NCBI GenBank assembly: GCA_028718525.1
Contig: JAQULP010000009.1
Coordinates: 1-64,000 of the forward strand
Source: Sulfuricurvum sp.
GTDB taxonomy: Bacteria; Campylobacterota; Campylobacteria; Campylobacterales; Sulfurimonadaceae
Reading direction: 5' to 3'
DNA: 64,000 nt
Shown: positions 55,148-64,000 of the stretch, piece by piece
How positions within the stretch are numbered: the first letter of the stretch is position 1
Layout of the letters: each line of letters starts with the position of its first letter
Notes under the pieces: model-generated
Seen by the model: the letters and a program-made list of their open reading frames with translations, nothing else
Told to the model about the DNA's origin: nothing
The model's database searches: none
Made by a program: the position numbers and the translations under genes

Positions 55148-57088
55148 ATGATTTTCGATCCAAAAAAGAAAAAATTAGCCACAATGTTTTCGATAATGTT
55201 CGCGGGGGCCTTTATCGTCATATCTCTGGTCTTTTATCTGTATAATTATCATTCGCAGAAGAATGCCTTACATCAAAACCTTCACTCGAAAGCTTCGTCG
55301 ATTCTTGATTTTGCCGATGTGCTGTTAGAGTCACGTAATGAAAAATTTTTTAACGGTGAATCGGCCGAGATTCCTCAAGTTATCCAAAATGACGTCTTCG
55401 GAAAATTTACAAAAATCTCTGAAGGAAAAGTATTCTTTAAAGAGGCTTCCGACACCCCTGTCGTTCCGACAAATAAAGCAAAACCGTATGAGAGCGAAGC
55501 GATTGCCGCATTTAAAGCGGACCGAAGTTTAAAAGAGCTGGAACGTTTTGTCGAGGATGACAATAAACGTTATTACATGCTTTCGCGCCCTATTATCAGC
55601 GAGAGCCGATGTATTCAATGCCATCCAACCTGGACTCCCGATAATGTCGTAGCAATAGAAGATGTCCGTATTGATACGGTTGATTTTGATGCCGCGTTAT
55701 CGGAGAATTTCTGGATTAATTTTTTTACGGCACTCGTCAATATTATTATTATCCTTTTGTTAACCCATTTTCTATTCAGTCGCTATGTTGCTAAGCGGAT
55801 CAATAAAGTCCTTGACGTTATTTTCCGTGTGGAAAAGGGACATTTTCATATTGACGATTTAATCGCCGGAGAGCCGATTGAACAGGGAAGTACAAAAAAT
55901 GAGATCGATCGGCTGTATCGCCACCTGAATAACATGGTGGATACGCTTCGTCCGGTTATCGCTAACGTTGTCGGACAAAGTAAGCAGATTGCCTTTGAAG
56001 CCAGTTACGGATATGTGAGGATAGATCAAACCAACGGCTACGTGAAAGAACAAAATGAGTCTTTGGAACATTCTCAGGAATTAATCAACAACGTGCTGCA
56101 TTTAAATGAAGCGGTAGGGCGTAAATTAGAAGAGTTGTTAAACGGTTCGTTGGAGTCGGTTAAACAGATCGAAAAAGGGCAAGATGTCGTTCACTCCAAT
56201 GTCAAAGAGAGCGTTGCGGCTGCCGATGCGATGGATGCGACTGCGGCGGCTATCCATGAACTCAGACGTTTTTCAAATGAGATATCCTCGACTATGGAGA
56301 TAATGACCGATATCGCCGATGAGACCAACCTAATTGCATTGAATGCTGCGATCGAAGCTGCACGAGCCGGTGAACATGGACGCGGATTTGCCGTTGTAGC
56401 CGAAAAGATTAGAGAATTAGCCGAAGTTTCACTTAATAATGCGCAAACGGTTACCGGGTTATTAGGAAAAATTCACGAACATATCAACGCCGTAACCAAA
56501 AATGCGGAACGTTCAAAAGGGGTTATTACCGAGCTTAATCAGAGTTCGCAGGAACTCAATAACCGATTTATTGAGATTCGAAGCGGCATCGACATGATGA
56601 CGGAAGTCTTGAATCACTTTAAACATGAATTCAACGAAGAGACGGAAGCTCTAAAAGGTGCCGGCCATGAGTTAATGAAAGTCAAAGAATCAAGTACGGT
56701 TTTAGTAACAAACGCGGATCATTCCAAAGCTATTATGGGAGAACTGGTCCACCGGGGCGGGGAACTCAAAACTTTGGCGGACGGATTTGAAATCGTCCTT
56801 CAGAATAATCGAAAAGCTTCCCGTACCATTATTACACCGCCTTTGCATACTAAAGTAAAAACGGCCGGGGCAAGTTTAGATGCGTATCTCTTTGATAACT
56901 CAACCAGCGGTGTTTCGTTCTATGCAACGGATGGGAACAGTCCGCGATTGAATAAAGGGGATAAAGGAAAAATTGTTTTAGATATACCTTTGGATGGTGA
57001 AAGCGAAATTAATTTTGAAGTTGTGTATATCAGTGAAGAGGTTGTCCAAGATGCATTTTTCTACGGTGCGAAACGGATAAAATATTGA
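55148..57088 (+). CDS. Chemoreceptor with periplasmic haem-c motif and C-terminal PilZ domain
   Basis: 646 residues. Helix 1 is at about 14-35; a periplasmic domain of the Tll0287/DUF3365 type follows and contains CIQCH at 155-159, a covalent haem site. Helix 2 (about 192-214) leads to a HAMP-like linker. The methyl-accepting hairpin is [34 protein letters not shown], shown here only by its start [17 protein letters not shown] (about 390-410). After residue 550 comes a PilZ domain with both c-di-GMP motifs complete: RKASR (555-559) and DNSTSG (583-588). The receptor may read redox, oxygen or nitric oxide through haem and be modulated by c-di-GMP; this is inference. It sits alone between rsmE and rpmE. 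Confidence 0.85.
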   Translation: MIFDPKKKKLATMFSIMFAGAFIVISLVFYLYNYHSQKNALHQNLHSKASSILDFADVLLESRNEKFFNGESAEIPQVIQNDVFGKFTKISEGKVFFKEASDTPVVPTNKAKPYESEAIAAFKADRSLKELERFVEDDNKRYYMLSRPIISESRCIQCHPTWTPDNVVAIEDVRIDTVDFDAALSENFWINFFTALVNIIIILLLTHFLFSRYVAKRINKVLDVIFRVEKGHFHIDDLIAGEPIEQGSTKNEIDRLYRHLNNMVDTLRPVIANVVGQSKQIAFEASYGYVRIDQTNGYVKEQNESLEHSQELINNVLHLNEAVGRKLEELLNGSLESVKQIEKGQDVVHSNVKESVAAADAMDATAAAIHELRRFSNEISSTMEIMTDIADETNLIALNAAIEAARAGEHGRGFAVVAEKIRELAEVSLNNAQTVTGLLGKIHEHINAVTKNAERSKGVITELNQSSQELNNRFIEIRSGIDMMTEVLNHFKHEFNEETEALKGAGHELMKVKESSTVLVTNADHSKAIMGELVHRGGELKTLADGFEIVLQNNRKASRTIITPPLHTKVKTAGASLDAYLFDNSTSGVSFYATDGNSPRLNKGDKGKIVLDIPLDGESEINFEVVYISEEVVQDAFFYGAKRIKY

Positions 57089-57147
57089 TTTTCAAGAGGA
57101 ATTGAATATCTGAAACAATCTGTATTGTAAAGGATTTATTTTTTCGG

Positions 57148-57153
57148 TATAAT
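57148..57153 (+). promoter_or_regulatory. Probable -10 box of rpmE
   Basis: TATAAT after TTTTTTCGG, 82 bases before the rpmE ATG. The leader contains a short hairpin CGACG-CGTCG (57201-57218) close to the start, which could regulate translation of L31. Confidence 0.5.
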
Positions 57154-57234
57154 TCGATTCCAAATTATCCGCCCCCGTACGGATATAAAACTATACAGAC
57201 CGACGTACAACGCCGTCGATCACAAGGTAATACA

Positions 57235-57435
57235 ATGAAAAAAGATCTTCATCCAAACGTCGTAGAGTGTGCAGTAAGCTGTGCATGTGGTAATACATTT
57301 ACAACAACGAGTACCAAAGAATCGATTCGTGTCGATATTTGTAACGAATGTCACCCGTTTTATACCGGTTCTGAGCGTCAAGTAGATACGGCCGGACGTA
57401 TTGATAAATTCAAAAAACGTTACGCTCTAAATTAA
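57235..57435 (+). CDS. rpmE: Ribosomal protein bL31 (zinc-binding type)
   Basis: 66 residues with [22 protein letters not shown] and [10 protein letters not shown], the cysteines of the zinc-containing C+ form. A surface protein of the 50S subunit. CACAAGGTAATAC precedes the ATG. rpmE before rsmI and rlmB is a conserved order in this phylum, as I recall. Confidence 0.96.
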   Translation: MKKDLHPNVVECAVSCACGNTFTTTSTKESIRVDICNECHPFYTGSERQVDTAGRIDKFKKRYALN

Positions 57436-57462
57436 TTTTAGAACGTCGGCGGAGTAAAGCCC

Positions 57463-57546
57463 GTTTGACTGTATTGGCCCTTAGGCCAGGTGCAGTCAAA
57501 CAAAAAAGCCTAGCAAAGCCCAGGTAAACACCAGCCTCTTTGAGGC
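57463..57546. other. Structured rpmE-rsmI intergenic region
   Basis: Within 129 bases lie a nine-base stem (GTTTGACTG 57463-57471 with CAGTCAAAC 57493-57501), an inner stem TGGCC-GGCCA (57475-57488) and a hairpin GCCTC-TTT-GAGGC (57534-57546) near the rsmI start. The first stem is followed by AAAAAA, not T's, so on the + strand it is not a standard terminator. It may be a small RNA or a leader. I recognise no known family. Confidence 0.4.
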
Positions 57547-57564
57547 AGAAATTGAGAAAACACA

Positions 57565-58374
57565 ATGCTGTCTCTTGTCCCGACGCCGATCGGTAATATT
57601 GCCGATATCTCTCTCCGTTCCCTTGAAGTCCTCTCAAATGCTCACATTATGTTGTGTGAAGATACCCGTGTTACAAAAAAACTGATCCATCTTTTGAAAG
57701 AACGTTATGATTTAACGATGCTTGAACCTAAATTCATCAGCCTCCATTCCCACAATGAATCTGAGTTTATTGCAACGGTAACCCCCGATTTTTTCGATCA
57801 GAATGTCGTATACGTCAGTGATGCCGGAATGCCGGGTATTAGTGATCCCGGGCAACTGTTGGTACGATATTGTCAGATGAATAATATCGATTATGATATT
57901 TTACCGGGCGCAAATGCAGCCTTAAGCGCATTTGTAGCGAGTGGATTCATAGAGACGAAAATGCTTTTTTTCGGCTTTTTGCCGCATAAAGGAAATGATC
58001 GTTCGGCAGCACTACAAGAAGCATTATTCAACGGTTATACTACCATACTGTATGAGTCGCCTAAGCGATTGGATAAATTATTGGCTGAAATAGCAACCGC
58101 AGCACCTGATCGTCAACTGTTTTTAGCCAAAGAGATTACAAAAAAGTATCAGCGCTTTTATCGGGGAAAAGCATTTGAAGTGATGCATCAAATGGAAAAA
58201 GAGATTCGTGGAGAATGGGTAGTCGTCATTGAGGCTTCGGAAGCTAAAGGGGCATCATTGAGTGAACAGGATATCCTTGCACTCGATATACCCAAAAAAG
58301 CCGCTTCAAAATTGATTGCCAAAATTACCGGCGAAAACCCAAAAGAGTGCTACACGCGTCTCTTACAACTATAG
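57565..58374 (+). CDS. rsmI: RsmI, 16S rRNA 2'-O-methyltransferase (C1402)
   Basis: 269 residues with VPTPIGNIADISLRSLEVL at the start, EDTRVTKKL and YVSDAGMPGISDPG at the tetrapyrrole-methylase-like SAM site. It modifies C1402 in the decoding centre. The ATG is preceded by a weak site (TTGAGAAAACACA). rlmB follows nine bases on. Confidence 0.95.
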   Translation: MLSLVPTPIGNIADISLRSLEVLSNAHIMLCEDTRVTKKLIHLLKERYDLTMLEPKFISLHSHNESEFIATVTPDFFDQNVVYVSDAGMPGISDPGQLLVRYCQMNNIDYDILPGANAALSAFVASGFIETKMLFFGFLPHKGNDRSAALQEALFNGYTTILYESPKRLDKLLAEIATAAPDRQLFLAKEITKKYQRFYRGKAFEVMHQMEKEIRGEWVVVIEASEAKGASLSEQDILALDIPKKAASKLIAKITGENPKECYTRLLQL

Positions 58375-58383
58375 GAAAATATC

Positions 58384-59061
58384 ATGTTAATTTACGGAAA
58401 ACAACCGGTTTTTTATGCAATTGAACGTCATCGGGAGCGTATCAAAGTTCTTTATCTCGCGAAAGAGATCGACAAAAAAGAGTATTCTTCTTTGATGAAA
58501 ATGGGATTTGAAATTAAACGAATTCCTGAAAATGCTGCGCAGTCAATGGTCCGAGGCGGCAATCATCAAGGCTATATCGCCGAAATTTCGCAAGTGGTCC
58601 CTTATGCATCCCCTTTTCTAAAGTCGTGCGATTTTATTGTCGTCCTAAGCTCTATTACCGATATGGGGAATATCGGATCACTTATCCGAAGTGCGTATGC
58701 TCTTGGCGTCCAAGCGCTCGTCATCTGCGGGATTAAAGAACCAAATTTTGAACCGATGATCCGGACGAGCAGCGGTGCCGCCTTGGATTTACCGCTAGTG
58801 GTCTCACATAATATACATGACGTCTTGCATGAATTAAAACAATCGGGTTTTAAACTCTATGGTGCCGTCATGGATGGGGAAGATGTCCGAGAAACAACTT
58901 TTGCGCCAAAGCGGGCATTGATTTTGGGGAATGAAGGAGAAGGGCTCAGCGGCAGGGTACAAAAAAGCCTCGATGTCGGTATTTCGATCCCTATGGCCCA
59001 TGATTTTGATTCACTGAATGTCGGTGTAGCCGGCGCAATTTTAATGGAGAGAATGCGATGA
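58384..59061 (+). CDS. rlmB: TrmH/RlmB-family rRNA 2'-O-methyltransferase
   Basis: 225 residues, a SPOUT protein. Visible motifs: LSSITDMGNIGSLIRSAYALG (motif 1), LILGNEGEGLSG (motif 2) and ISIPMAHDFDSLNVGVAGAI (motif 3). It likely methylates G2251 of 23S rRNA, though TrmH relatives act on tRNA. It overlaps the next gene by four bases. Confidence 0.88.
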   Translation: MLIYGKQPVFYAIERHRERIKVLYLAKEIDKKEYSSLMKMGFEIKRIPENAAQSMVRGGNHQGYIAEISQVVPYASPFLKSCDFIVVLSSITDMGNIGSLIRSAYALGVQALVICGIKEPNFEPMIRTSSGAALDLPLVVSHNIHDVLHELKQSGFKLYGAVMDGEDVRETTFAPKRALILGNEGEGLSGRVQKSLDVGISIPMAHDFDSLNVGVAGAILMERMR

Positions 59062-59864
59062 AACCGTGCCGTACGTTTGAAGAATTACAAACTCTAGGGA
59101 TAGAAAAAATTCATGAACGGACCCATATATCCAGAGATAAATTAGAACGTGTTTTGAATAAATCATTTGAAGAGATCGGCAAAGTTCAATTTATGGGATA
59201 TATCTCAATTTTGGAACGTGAATACGGGTTAGATCTTACCGAAATCAAACAAGAATACAGTACCTATCATCAACATACTCCAAAACCGGGCAAAGAAAAG
59301 GCATCGAGTATTTTGCAATCACCTACAAATTCAAAAACGAAATGGGTAATAGGCGGAGCCCTGTTTATTCTCATGTTGATGGCAGGCGGGTATTTGTTAC
59401 AAAATCGCATGTCCGTAGCCCCAGGAGATGACGTTATCAAACTTCCTATCCCTTCTATAAAAATTGCGGATGATGCAAATGATTCTTTAATAATTGATAC
59501 CAATGAGAGCAATACGACCTCTGTCGAAACGGGTATCCAAAACCAAGAGAGTGACCTAAATGGAACTCAGCCTCTGCTGTTAGGGAAGGAGCTTGTCATC
59601 CATCCAACGTATAAAGTATGGTACGGAATGATCAATATGGCAACCGGTGAACGGATACAAAATATTACGTCTGAGCCTATTCGAATCGATATAACGAAAG
59701 ATTGGCTTATCTTCTTGGGACACGGTAGGGTAGAAGTTGAATCCTCAGCCGGAAAAACACTCTTTAAAGAGAAAGAGACGATTCGATTTATTTGTGAAAA
59801 AGGGGTATTGCGTCAAATCACGAGAGACGAATTTATTGAACGCAATGGCGGCAAAAACTGGTAA
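59058..59864 (+). CDS. RodZ-like membrane protein (HTH, single helix, periplasmic domain)
   Basis: 268 residues. The N-terminal 75 residues form a helix-turn-helix-like domain (EELQTLGIEKIHERTHISRDKLERVL). One membrane helix is at about 95-114, then a low-complexity Ser/Asn/Thr linker and a beta-rich C-terminal domain. This layout matches RodZ, which links MreB to the envelope, but similarity in sequence is low. Its position after rlmB resembles Cj0152c in C. jejuni, as I recall. Confidence 0.58.
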   Translation: MKPCRTFEELQTLGIEKIHERTHISRDKLERVLNKSFEEIGKVQFMGYISILEREYGLDLTEIKQEYSTYHQHTPKPGKEKASSILQSPTNSKTKWVIGGALFILMLMAGGYLLQNRMSVAPGDDVIKLPIPSIKIADDANDSLIIDTNESNTTSVETGIQNQESDLNGTQPLLLGKELVIHPTYKVWYGMINMATGERIQNITSEPIRIDITKDWLIFLGHGRVEVESSAGKTLFKEKETIRFICEKGVLRQITRDEFIERNGGKNW

Positions 59865-59875
59865 ATGGTTTTACT

Positions 59876-60502
59876 ATGAGGTATCTGATTCTTTTTATGG
59901 TCTTTACCGGAATAGTGGGGGGCTCGATACACACTAGAATAGTATTTAGCGGTGAAGCGACAACTACCTTGCGGATGTTAGTACATTCGTTTGGAAGCGT
60001 TGGATATAAATTTGAACCGGAAACCGTTTCGGTTGAAAACAATGCGGGTGAAATACGAGGAACCATAACCGGAAACAGAACTTTTAATCCTGCTGCTTTT
60101 GGGGAAAGTCTTAAAGAACAGATGATACGTATTGAAAAAGCTCATCTGGATTCGGCAGTGCTTGAACTGACTTTGGATACCCAAAACAGTATCTGGAACC
60201 TTCCGTTACTGGGAAAAGATGAGGGGATTGAACTGCGTAAAGTTACTACGACCCAATGGTTTCGGGTTGAAGAGGGGCAAACTATCCGGATTCAAGCACC
60301 TTATGGAAGCGATTGGTATCCGGATATTGCCGTTTTCAATACAGAAATGAAACTTCTTTTATCGGTACATACGCTTGAACCTAAAGGGGAGTACCGATTT
60401 GACCTTCCCCCTGAAGCCTACTATCTGAAGATATCAAATTCTCAAGGGATGAAAGTACTAAGAGAAGGGATGTGGATAGAGTCAATGAGTCCCGGCCGAT
60501 AA
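59876..60502 (+). CDS. Unknown secreted protein
   Basis: 208 residues with a signal peptide (MRYLILFMVFTGIVGG) and an all-beta periplasmic part. No family recognised. It follows the RodZ-like gene by 11 bases and so is probably co-transcribed; the pair is also adjacent in Campylobacter, as I recall. An envelope role is likely. Confidence 0.6.
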   Translation: MRYLILFMVFTGIVGGSIHTRIVFSGEATTTLRMLVHSFGSVGYKFEPETVSVENNAGEIRGTITGNRTFNPAAFGESLKEQMIRIEKAHLDSAVLELTLDTQNSIWNLPLLGKDEGIELRKVTTTQWFRVEEGQTIRIQAPYGSDWYPDIAVFNTEMKLLLSVHTLEPKGEYRFDLPPEAYYLKISNSQGMKVLREGMWIESMSPGR

Positions 60503-60573
60503 GTACGTATATTATATAAAAACTAAGTCTCTTATGTTAAAATGGCGCAATTTTTTAATCACAGGTTGTAGCC

Positions 60574-61797
60574 ATGTTTGATGAAATCCAATTTGACCGG
60601 ATTAAACGCCTTCCAAAATACGTATTTGCAGAAGTTAATGAATTAAAGATGGCGCGTAGACGCGCCGGAGCCGATGTTATTGATTTCAGTATGGGGAACC
60701 CTGACGGTGATACTCCTAAACATATTCGAGAAAAATTGATTGAGTCCGCACAAAAGACTAAAACGCACGGCTATTCGGCTTCTAAAGGGATTCCTAAGCT
60801 TCGCCAGGCAATATGCGATTGGTATAAACGCCGCTATGATGTAGATCTTGATCCGGAAACCGAAGCCGTTGCGACTATGGGTTCTAAAGAGGGATATGCC
60901 CATTTAGCTTATGCCATCACTAACCCCGGAGATGTTGTCGTTGTCCCAGACCCTACCTATCCGATCCATTCATACGGCTTTATTTTAGCCGGTGGAAATG
61001 TACAAAAAATGGAACTTCCTTTTGATGAGGATTACAAAGTCAACGAAGATCTTTTCTTCGAACGGCTGGAACAGGCATTTCATGTTTCATTTCCTAAACC
61101 AAAATATTTAGTTGTCAATTTTCCTCATAATCCGACAACCGCTACGGTAACGCCGGAGTTTTATACTCGTGTAGTTGAGATGGCGAAGAGGGAACGATTT
61201 TACATTATCAGTGACATTGCGTACGGAGATTTGACGTTCAACGGGTATAAAACACCATCCATCCTCTCTGTCCCCGGTGCAAAAGATGTTGCGGTTGAAA
61301 GTTTTACCCTCTCGAAAAGTTACAACATGGCCGGCTGGCGTGTTGGTTTCTTCGTTGGAAATCCAAAATTGATCGGGGCGCTTCAAAAAATCAAAAGCTG
61401 GCTCGATTACGGAATGTTTACCCCGATTCAGGTAGCTGCGACGATAGCACTTAACGGAGATCAAACGTGTGTTCAGGAGATTACCGATAAATACGACCAC
61501 CGTCAGGATGTACTTCTGGATGCATTCAACAGAGCAGGATGGCCAATACGCCGTAATCAGGCGTCTATGTTCGTATGGGCAAAAATTCCTGAATGCGCAC
61601 GACATCTGGGGAGTTTGGAATTCTCGAAAAGATTATTGGTAGATGCCAATGTTGCTGTCGCACCTGGGATAGGGTTTGGGGATTACGGTGATGAATACGT
61701 CCGAATCGCACTCATTGAAAATGACAAACGCATTCGACAAGCGGCCAAAAATATTAAACAGTTTTTGAGTACTTTAAACTGCAAGGATGCCGAGTGA
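60574..61797 (+). CDS. Class I/II aminotransferase, AlaC/LL-DAP aminotransferase-like
   Basis: 407 residues. PLP lysine is Lys248 in TLSKSYNMAGWRVGF; FPHNPTT and YGDLTF are the other PLP-site motifs. Similar to the alanine (AlaC) and diaminopimelate aminotransferase group. Directly upstream of hom, which it overlaps by four bases (GTGA), suggesting work in aspartate-family amino acid synthesis. The substrate is not fixed by sequence. Confidence 0.85.
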   Translation: MFDEIQFDRIKRLPKYVFAEVNELKMARRRAGADVIDFSMGNPDGDTPKHIREKLIESAQKTKTHGYSASKGIPKLRQAICDWYKRRYDVDLDPETEAVATMGSKEGYAHLAYAITNPGDVVVVPDPTYPIHSYGFILAGGNVQKMELPFDEDYKVNEDLFFERLEQAFHVSFPKPKYLVVNFPHNPTTATVTPEFYTRVVEMAKRERFYIISDIAYGDLTFNGYKTPSILSVPGAKDVAVESFTLSKSYNMAGWRVGFFVGNPKLIGALQKIKSWLDYGMFTPIQVAATIALNGDQTCVQEITDKYDHRQDVLLDAFNRAGWPIRRNQASMFVWAKIPECARHLGSLEFSKRLLVDANVAVAPGIGFGDYGDEYVRIALIENDKRIRQAAKNIKQFLSTLNCKDAE

Positions 61798-63053
61798 CAC
61801 GTGTTGGTGTGATCGGCGTCGGTACGGTTGGGCGTGCTGTAGTAGAGATTCTGGAACAAAACCGTTCAATCATATCAGCCCGTTCCGGAGATGAGATTGT
61901 TGTCAAGAGCGGTGTTGTTCGTAATTTAGAGAAAGTTGCGGATCTCTCTATAGCCCTTTCACAAGACCCGTTTGATATTGTCAACGATCCTGAAATTGAT
62001 ATTGTTGTCGAATTGATGGGCGGCGTTGAATTTCCGTTGGCTATTGTCAAAAAAGCACTCCAAAACGGTAAGTCGGTTGTTACCGCCAATAAAGCGCTTC
62101 TCGCCTATCATCGTTATGAACTTCAAGATATTGCCGGTGAAATCCCTTTTGAATTTGAAGCAAGTGTGGCAGGTGGAATTCCAATAATCAACGCTCTTCG
62201 TGATGGACTTTCAGCCAATCATATTCTTTCTATTATGGGGATTATGAACGGGACCTGTAACTTTATGCTAACAAAGATGATGAATGAGGGGACACCTTTT
62301 AATGAAGTCTTGTCGGAAGCACAACGTCTAGGTTATGCGGAAGCCGATCCGACATTTGATATCGGTGGATTTGACGCAGCACACAAACTGCTTATCCTTG
62401 CATCCATTGCCTATGGAATTGATGCAAAACCCGAAGAGATATTGATTGAAGGGATTGAAGGGATAACTCCCGCAGATATCGCTTTTGCAAAAGAATTCGG
62501 GTACACCATCAAACTTCTCGGCATCGCCAAGCGTGACGGAAATGAAGTGGAGTTGCGTGTGCATGCAGCTCTGGTACGTGAAAATGCGATGATTGCGAAA
62601 ATTGACGGTGTAATGAACGGAATAAGTGTCGTCGGTGATCGTGTAGGCGAAACTCTATATTACGGCCCCGGTGCAGGTGGAAATGCTACGGCCAGCGCAG
62701 TTGTCGCGAATATTATTGACATCGTTCGTTCCGGCAAACGTTCTCCAATGCTCGGCTTTAATCATCCGCTCGAAGAGGGTCTTCAGCTAAAAAGTCAAGG
62801 GGATATCCGCTCAAAATACTATTTGCGTCTCAGAGTATCGGATAAACCGGGTATTCTGGCAAAGATAACCGGACTTTTCGCCGAACAAATGATTTCGATC
62901 GAAGCCGTGATTCAGCGCCCTTCTGAAACCGAATGCGCCCATTTGCTTTTTGCTACTCACGAAGCAACCGAACGTGCGGTTCATGCCCTAATGGTCGAAC
63001 TTGAATCGCTTGATGTCGTATTAGAATCTCCATTTATGATACGGATTGTATAG
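61794..63053 (+). CDS. hom: Homoserine dehydrogenase
   Basis: 419 residues. NADP-binding VGVIGVGTVGRAVVEIL at the N-terminus, catalytic-domain GIMNGTCNFMLTKM and a C-terminal ACT domain (YYLRLRVSDKPGILAKI) that gives threonine feedback. It makes homoserine for threonine and methionine. The GTG start overlaps the aminotransferase stop. No terminator of note; a short ACAC-GTGT hairpin follows. Confidence 0.96.
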   Translation: MTRVGVIGVGTVGRAVVEILEQNRSIISARSGDEIVVKSGVVRNLEKVADLSIALSQDPFDIVNDPEIDIVVELMGGVEFPLAIVKKALQNGKSVVTANKALLAYHRYELQDIAGEIPFEFEASVAGGIPIINALRDGLSANHILSIMGIMNGTCNFMLTKMMNEGTPFNEVLSEAQRLGYAEADPTFDIGGFDAAHKLLILASIAYGIDAKPEEILIEGIEGITPADIAFAKEFGYTIKLLGIAKRDGNEVELRVHAALVRENAMIAKIDGVMNGISVVGDRVGETLYYGPGAGGNATASAVVANIIDIVRSGKRSPMLGFNHPLEEGLQLKSQGDIRSKYYLRLRVSDKPGILAKITGLFAEQMISIEAVIQRPSETECAHLLFATHEATERAVHALMVELESLDVVLESPFMIRIV

Positions 63054-63174
63054 AAACAATTCGTATCACACTCTTCTGTGTTACCTTAATAAAAAATTAA
63101 CCTTATATACGCTATTATACGCGTCCACTTTGCCCCCTCGGACAAATAGAATTGAATGTTTTTAACTGCGTTCA

Positions 63175-63215
63175 ATCGTAGTTACAAGTATTGGTGTGAT
63201 TACGATCCACCTACG
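63175..63215 (+). promoter_or_regulatory. Leader of the ribosomal alpha operon with alternative pairings
   Basis: ATCGTA (63175-63180) can pair with TACGAT (63201-63206), and overlapping CGTAG (63177-63181) can pair with CTACG (63211-63215). The two stems exclude each other. The region ends 34 bases before rpmJ, in the place where the E. coli alpha-operon leader binds protein S4. Function here is inferred. A possible -10 element (TATTAT) is around 63113. Confidence 0.4.
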
Positions 63216-63248
63216 AGAGCAAGTGATTTAAATCAACGGAGCCTACCG

Positions 63249-63362
63249 ATGAAAGTACGTTCTTCAGTGAAGAAAATGTGCGATGATTGTAAAGTCATCA
63301 AACGTAAAGGGATTGTTCGCGTAATCTGCAAAACCCCAAAACATAAACAAAGACAAGGATAA
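63249..63362 (+). CDS. rpmJ: Ribosomal protein bL36
   Basis: 37 residues, [11 protein letters not shown] at the start, with Cys and His zinc ligands ([23 protein letters not shown]). Normal C+ form. ACGGAG precedes the ATG at 63249, which lies within a longer open frame that begins in the leader. First gene of the alpha operon in this window. Confidence 0.96.
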   Translation: MKVRSSVKKMCDDCKVIKRKGIVRVICKTPKHKQRQG

Positions 63363-63364
63363 GC

Positions 63365-63736
63365 ATGGCACGTATTGCTGGTGTGGACTTACCTAAGAAA
63401 AAACGTTTGGAGTATGCATTAACTTATATCTATGGTATCGGTTTACATACTTCACGAAAAATTTTGGATGCTACAGGGCTCGATTACAACAAGCGTGTAT
63501 TCGAACTCAGCGAAGATGAAGCGGCAACAATCGCTAAAGAAATCCGAAGCAGCGGAATCGCTGTAGAGGGTGACCTTCGTAAACAAGTCGCTATGGATAT
63601 TAAAGCGTTGATGGATCTTGGTTCTTACCGTGGTCTTCGTCACCGTAAAGGTCTCCCATGCCGTGGTCAAAAAACCAAAACCAATGCTCGTACACGCAAA
63701 GGTAAGAAGAAAACCGTCGGCTCAGCCACAAAGTAA
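63365..63736 (+). CDS. rpsM: Ribosomal protein uS13
   Basis: 123 residues with [25 protein letters not shown] and the basic C-terminal RTRKGKKKT tail. Head protein of the 30S subunit touching the P-site tRNA. It starts two bases after rpmJ. Confidence 0.98.
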   Translation: MARIAGVDLPKKKRLEYALTYIYGIGLHTSRKILDATGLDYNKRVFELSEDEAATIAKEIRSSGIAVEGDLRKQVAMDIKALMDLGSYRGLRHRKGLPCRGQKTKTNARTRKGKKKTVGSATK

Positions 63737-63747
63737 GGGATTAGAGT

Positions 63748-64000
63748 ATGGCAAAAAGAAAAGCAACCCGTAAAAAAATCGTAAAGAAGAATATTGCACG
63801 AGGTATCGTACATATCTTGGCATCATTCAACAATACCCTTGTAACGGTAACGGATGAAATGGGTAACATGATCGCTTGGAGTTCAGCTGGAGCCCTTGGT
63901 TTCAAAGGTTCTAAAAAATCGACTCCTTTTGCTGCACAACAAGCAGTAGAATCAGCGATGGAAAAAGCAATGGTCCACGGAATCAAAGAAGTGGGAATTA
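63748..64000 (+). CDS. rpsK: Ribosomal protein uS11, cut by the window end
   Basis: The first 84 codons are present: [19 protein letters not shown], then [15 protein letters not shown] and [16 protein letters not shown]. The window ends before the stop. It continues the alpha operon (rpmJ-rpsM-rpsK). Confidence 0.97.
   Translation, partial: MAKRKATRKKIVKKNIARGIVHILASFNNTLVTVTDEMGNMIAWSSAGALGFKGSKKSTPFAAQQAVESAMEKAMVHGIKEVGI

Noticed and set aside
57436-57564. Intergenic structure as signal-recognition-particle RNA or ribozyme
   Set aside because: The conserved SRP domain IV core (GGTCAGG...GGAAG...AGCA) is absent on both strands, and no hammerhead core (CTGATGA...GAAA) is seen.

Overview
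The window looks like chromosomal DNA of a free-living, sulfur- or hydrogen-oxidising member of the Campylobacterota (Epsilonproteobacteria), closest in flavour to Sulfuricurvum/Sulfurimonas. The evidence is gene content and order, recalled from memory and not searched: purA-fliJ-like-motE as in Helicobacter; a cbb3 oxidase operon ending in DUF4006, a TPM-like protein and FixH; petABC with a di-haem cytochrome c1; four-subunit pyruvate:ferredoxin oxidoreductase; adjacent addB-addA; and an rsmE-rpmE-rsmI-rlmB-aminotransferase-hom order like Campylobacter jejuni. I saw no tRNA, rRNA, CRISPR array, transposase or phage gene.

Layout. 0-2 kb: molybdopterin genes moaD-moaE-moeA. 2-5.2 kb: a large NACHT-type NTPase, probably an anti-phage STAND protein, bracketed by a 36-bp inverted repeat. 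5.2-14 kb: housekeeping genes (MFS exporter, rdgB, uppP, class V aminotransferase, hisZ, purA, flagellar fliJ/motE-like genes, carA). 14.3-19.3 kb: the cco (cbb3 oxidase) operon, preceded by a 46-bp near-palindrome and containing a 33-aa membrane protein gene. 19.4-28.4 kb: addB-addA, rplM-rpsI, periplasmic carbonic anhydrase, a peptide-type solute-binding protein and a HAD phosphatase. 28.5-31.7 kb: por genes.

31.8-37.3 kb: an autoinducer-2 neighbourhood. luxS sits beside an LsrK-type AI-2 kinase, an LsrG-like monooxygenase-fold protein and a class II aldolase, without Lsr transporter, LsrR or LsrF. A small unknown gene is translationally coupled to lsrK, and luxS continues into two unknown genes and an mnmD-like tRNA methyltransferase. 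37.3-42.6 kb: a divergent, probably iron-regulated module of porin, FMN-binding protein, two four-helix membrane proteins and a small membrane protein on one side, and ApbE flavin transferase and a di-haem peroxidase lipoprotein on the other; riboflavin synthase follows. 44-50.3 kb: mnmG, a GT-B-like unknown, petABC and a cytochrome c-prime. 50.3-54 kb: moaA, queE, queD and a second moeA. 54-63 kb: rsmE, a chemoreceptor combining a periplasmic CxxCH haem motif with a C-terminal PilZ domain, rpmE, rsmI, rlmB, two envelope proteins, an aminotransferase and hom. The right edge enters the ribosomal alpha operon (rpmJ, rpsM, partial rpsK).

Together the genes describe a microaerobic respiratory chain (bc1, cbb3, peroxidase), ferredoxin-linked pyruvate metabolism, molybdenum cofactor and queuosine synthesis, and motility. 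The accessory interest lies in the NACHT island, the AI-2 processing cluster, the flavin/iron module and the haem-PilZ chemoreceptor. No gene-free stretch exceeds 300 bases; the longest (about 290 bases before ccoN) holds the palindrome.
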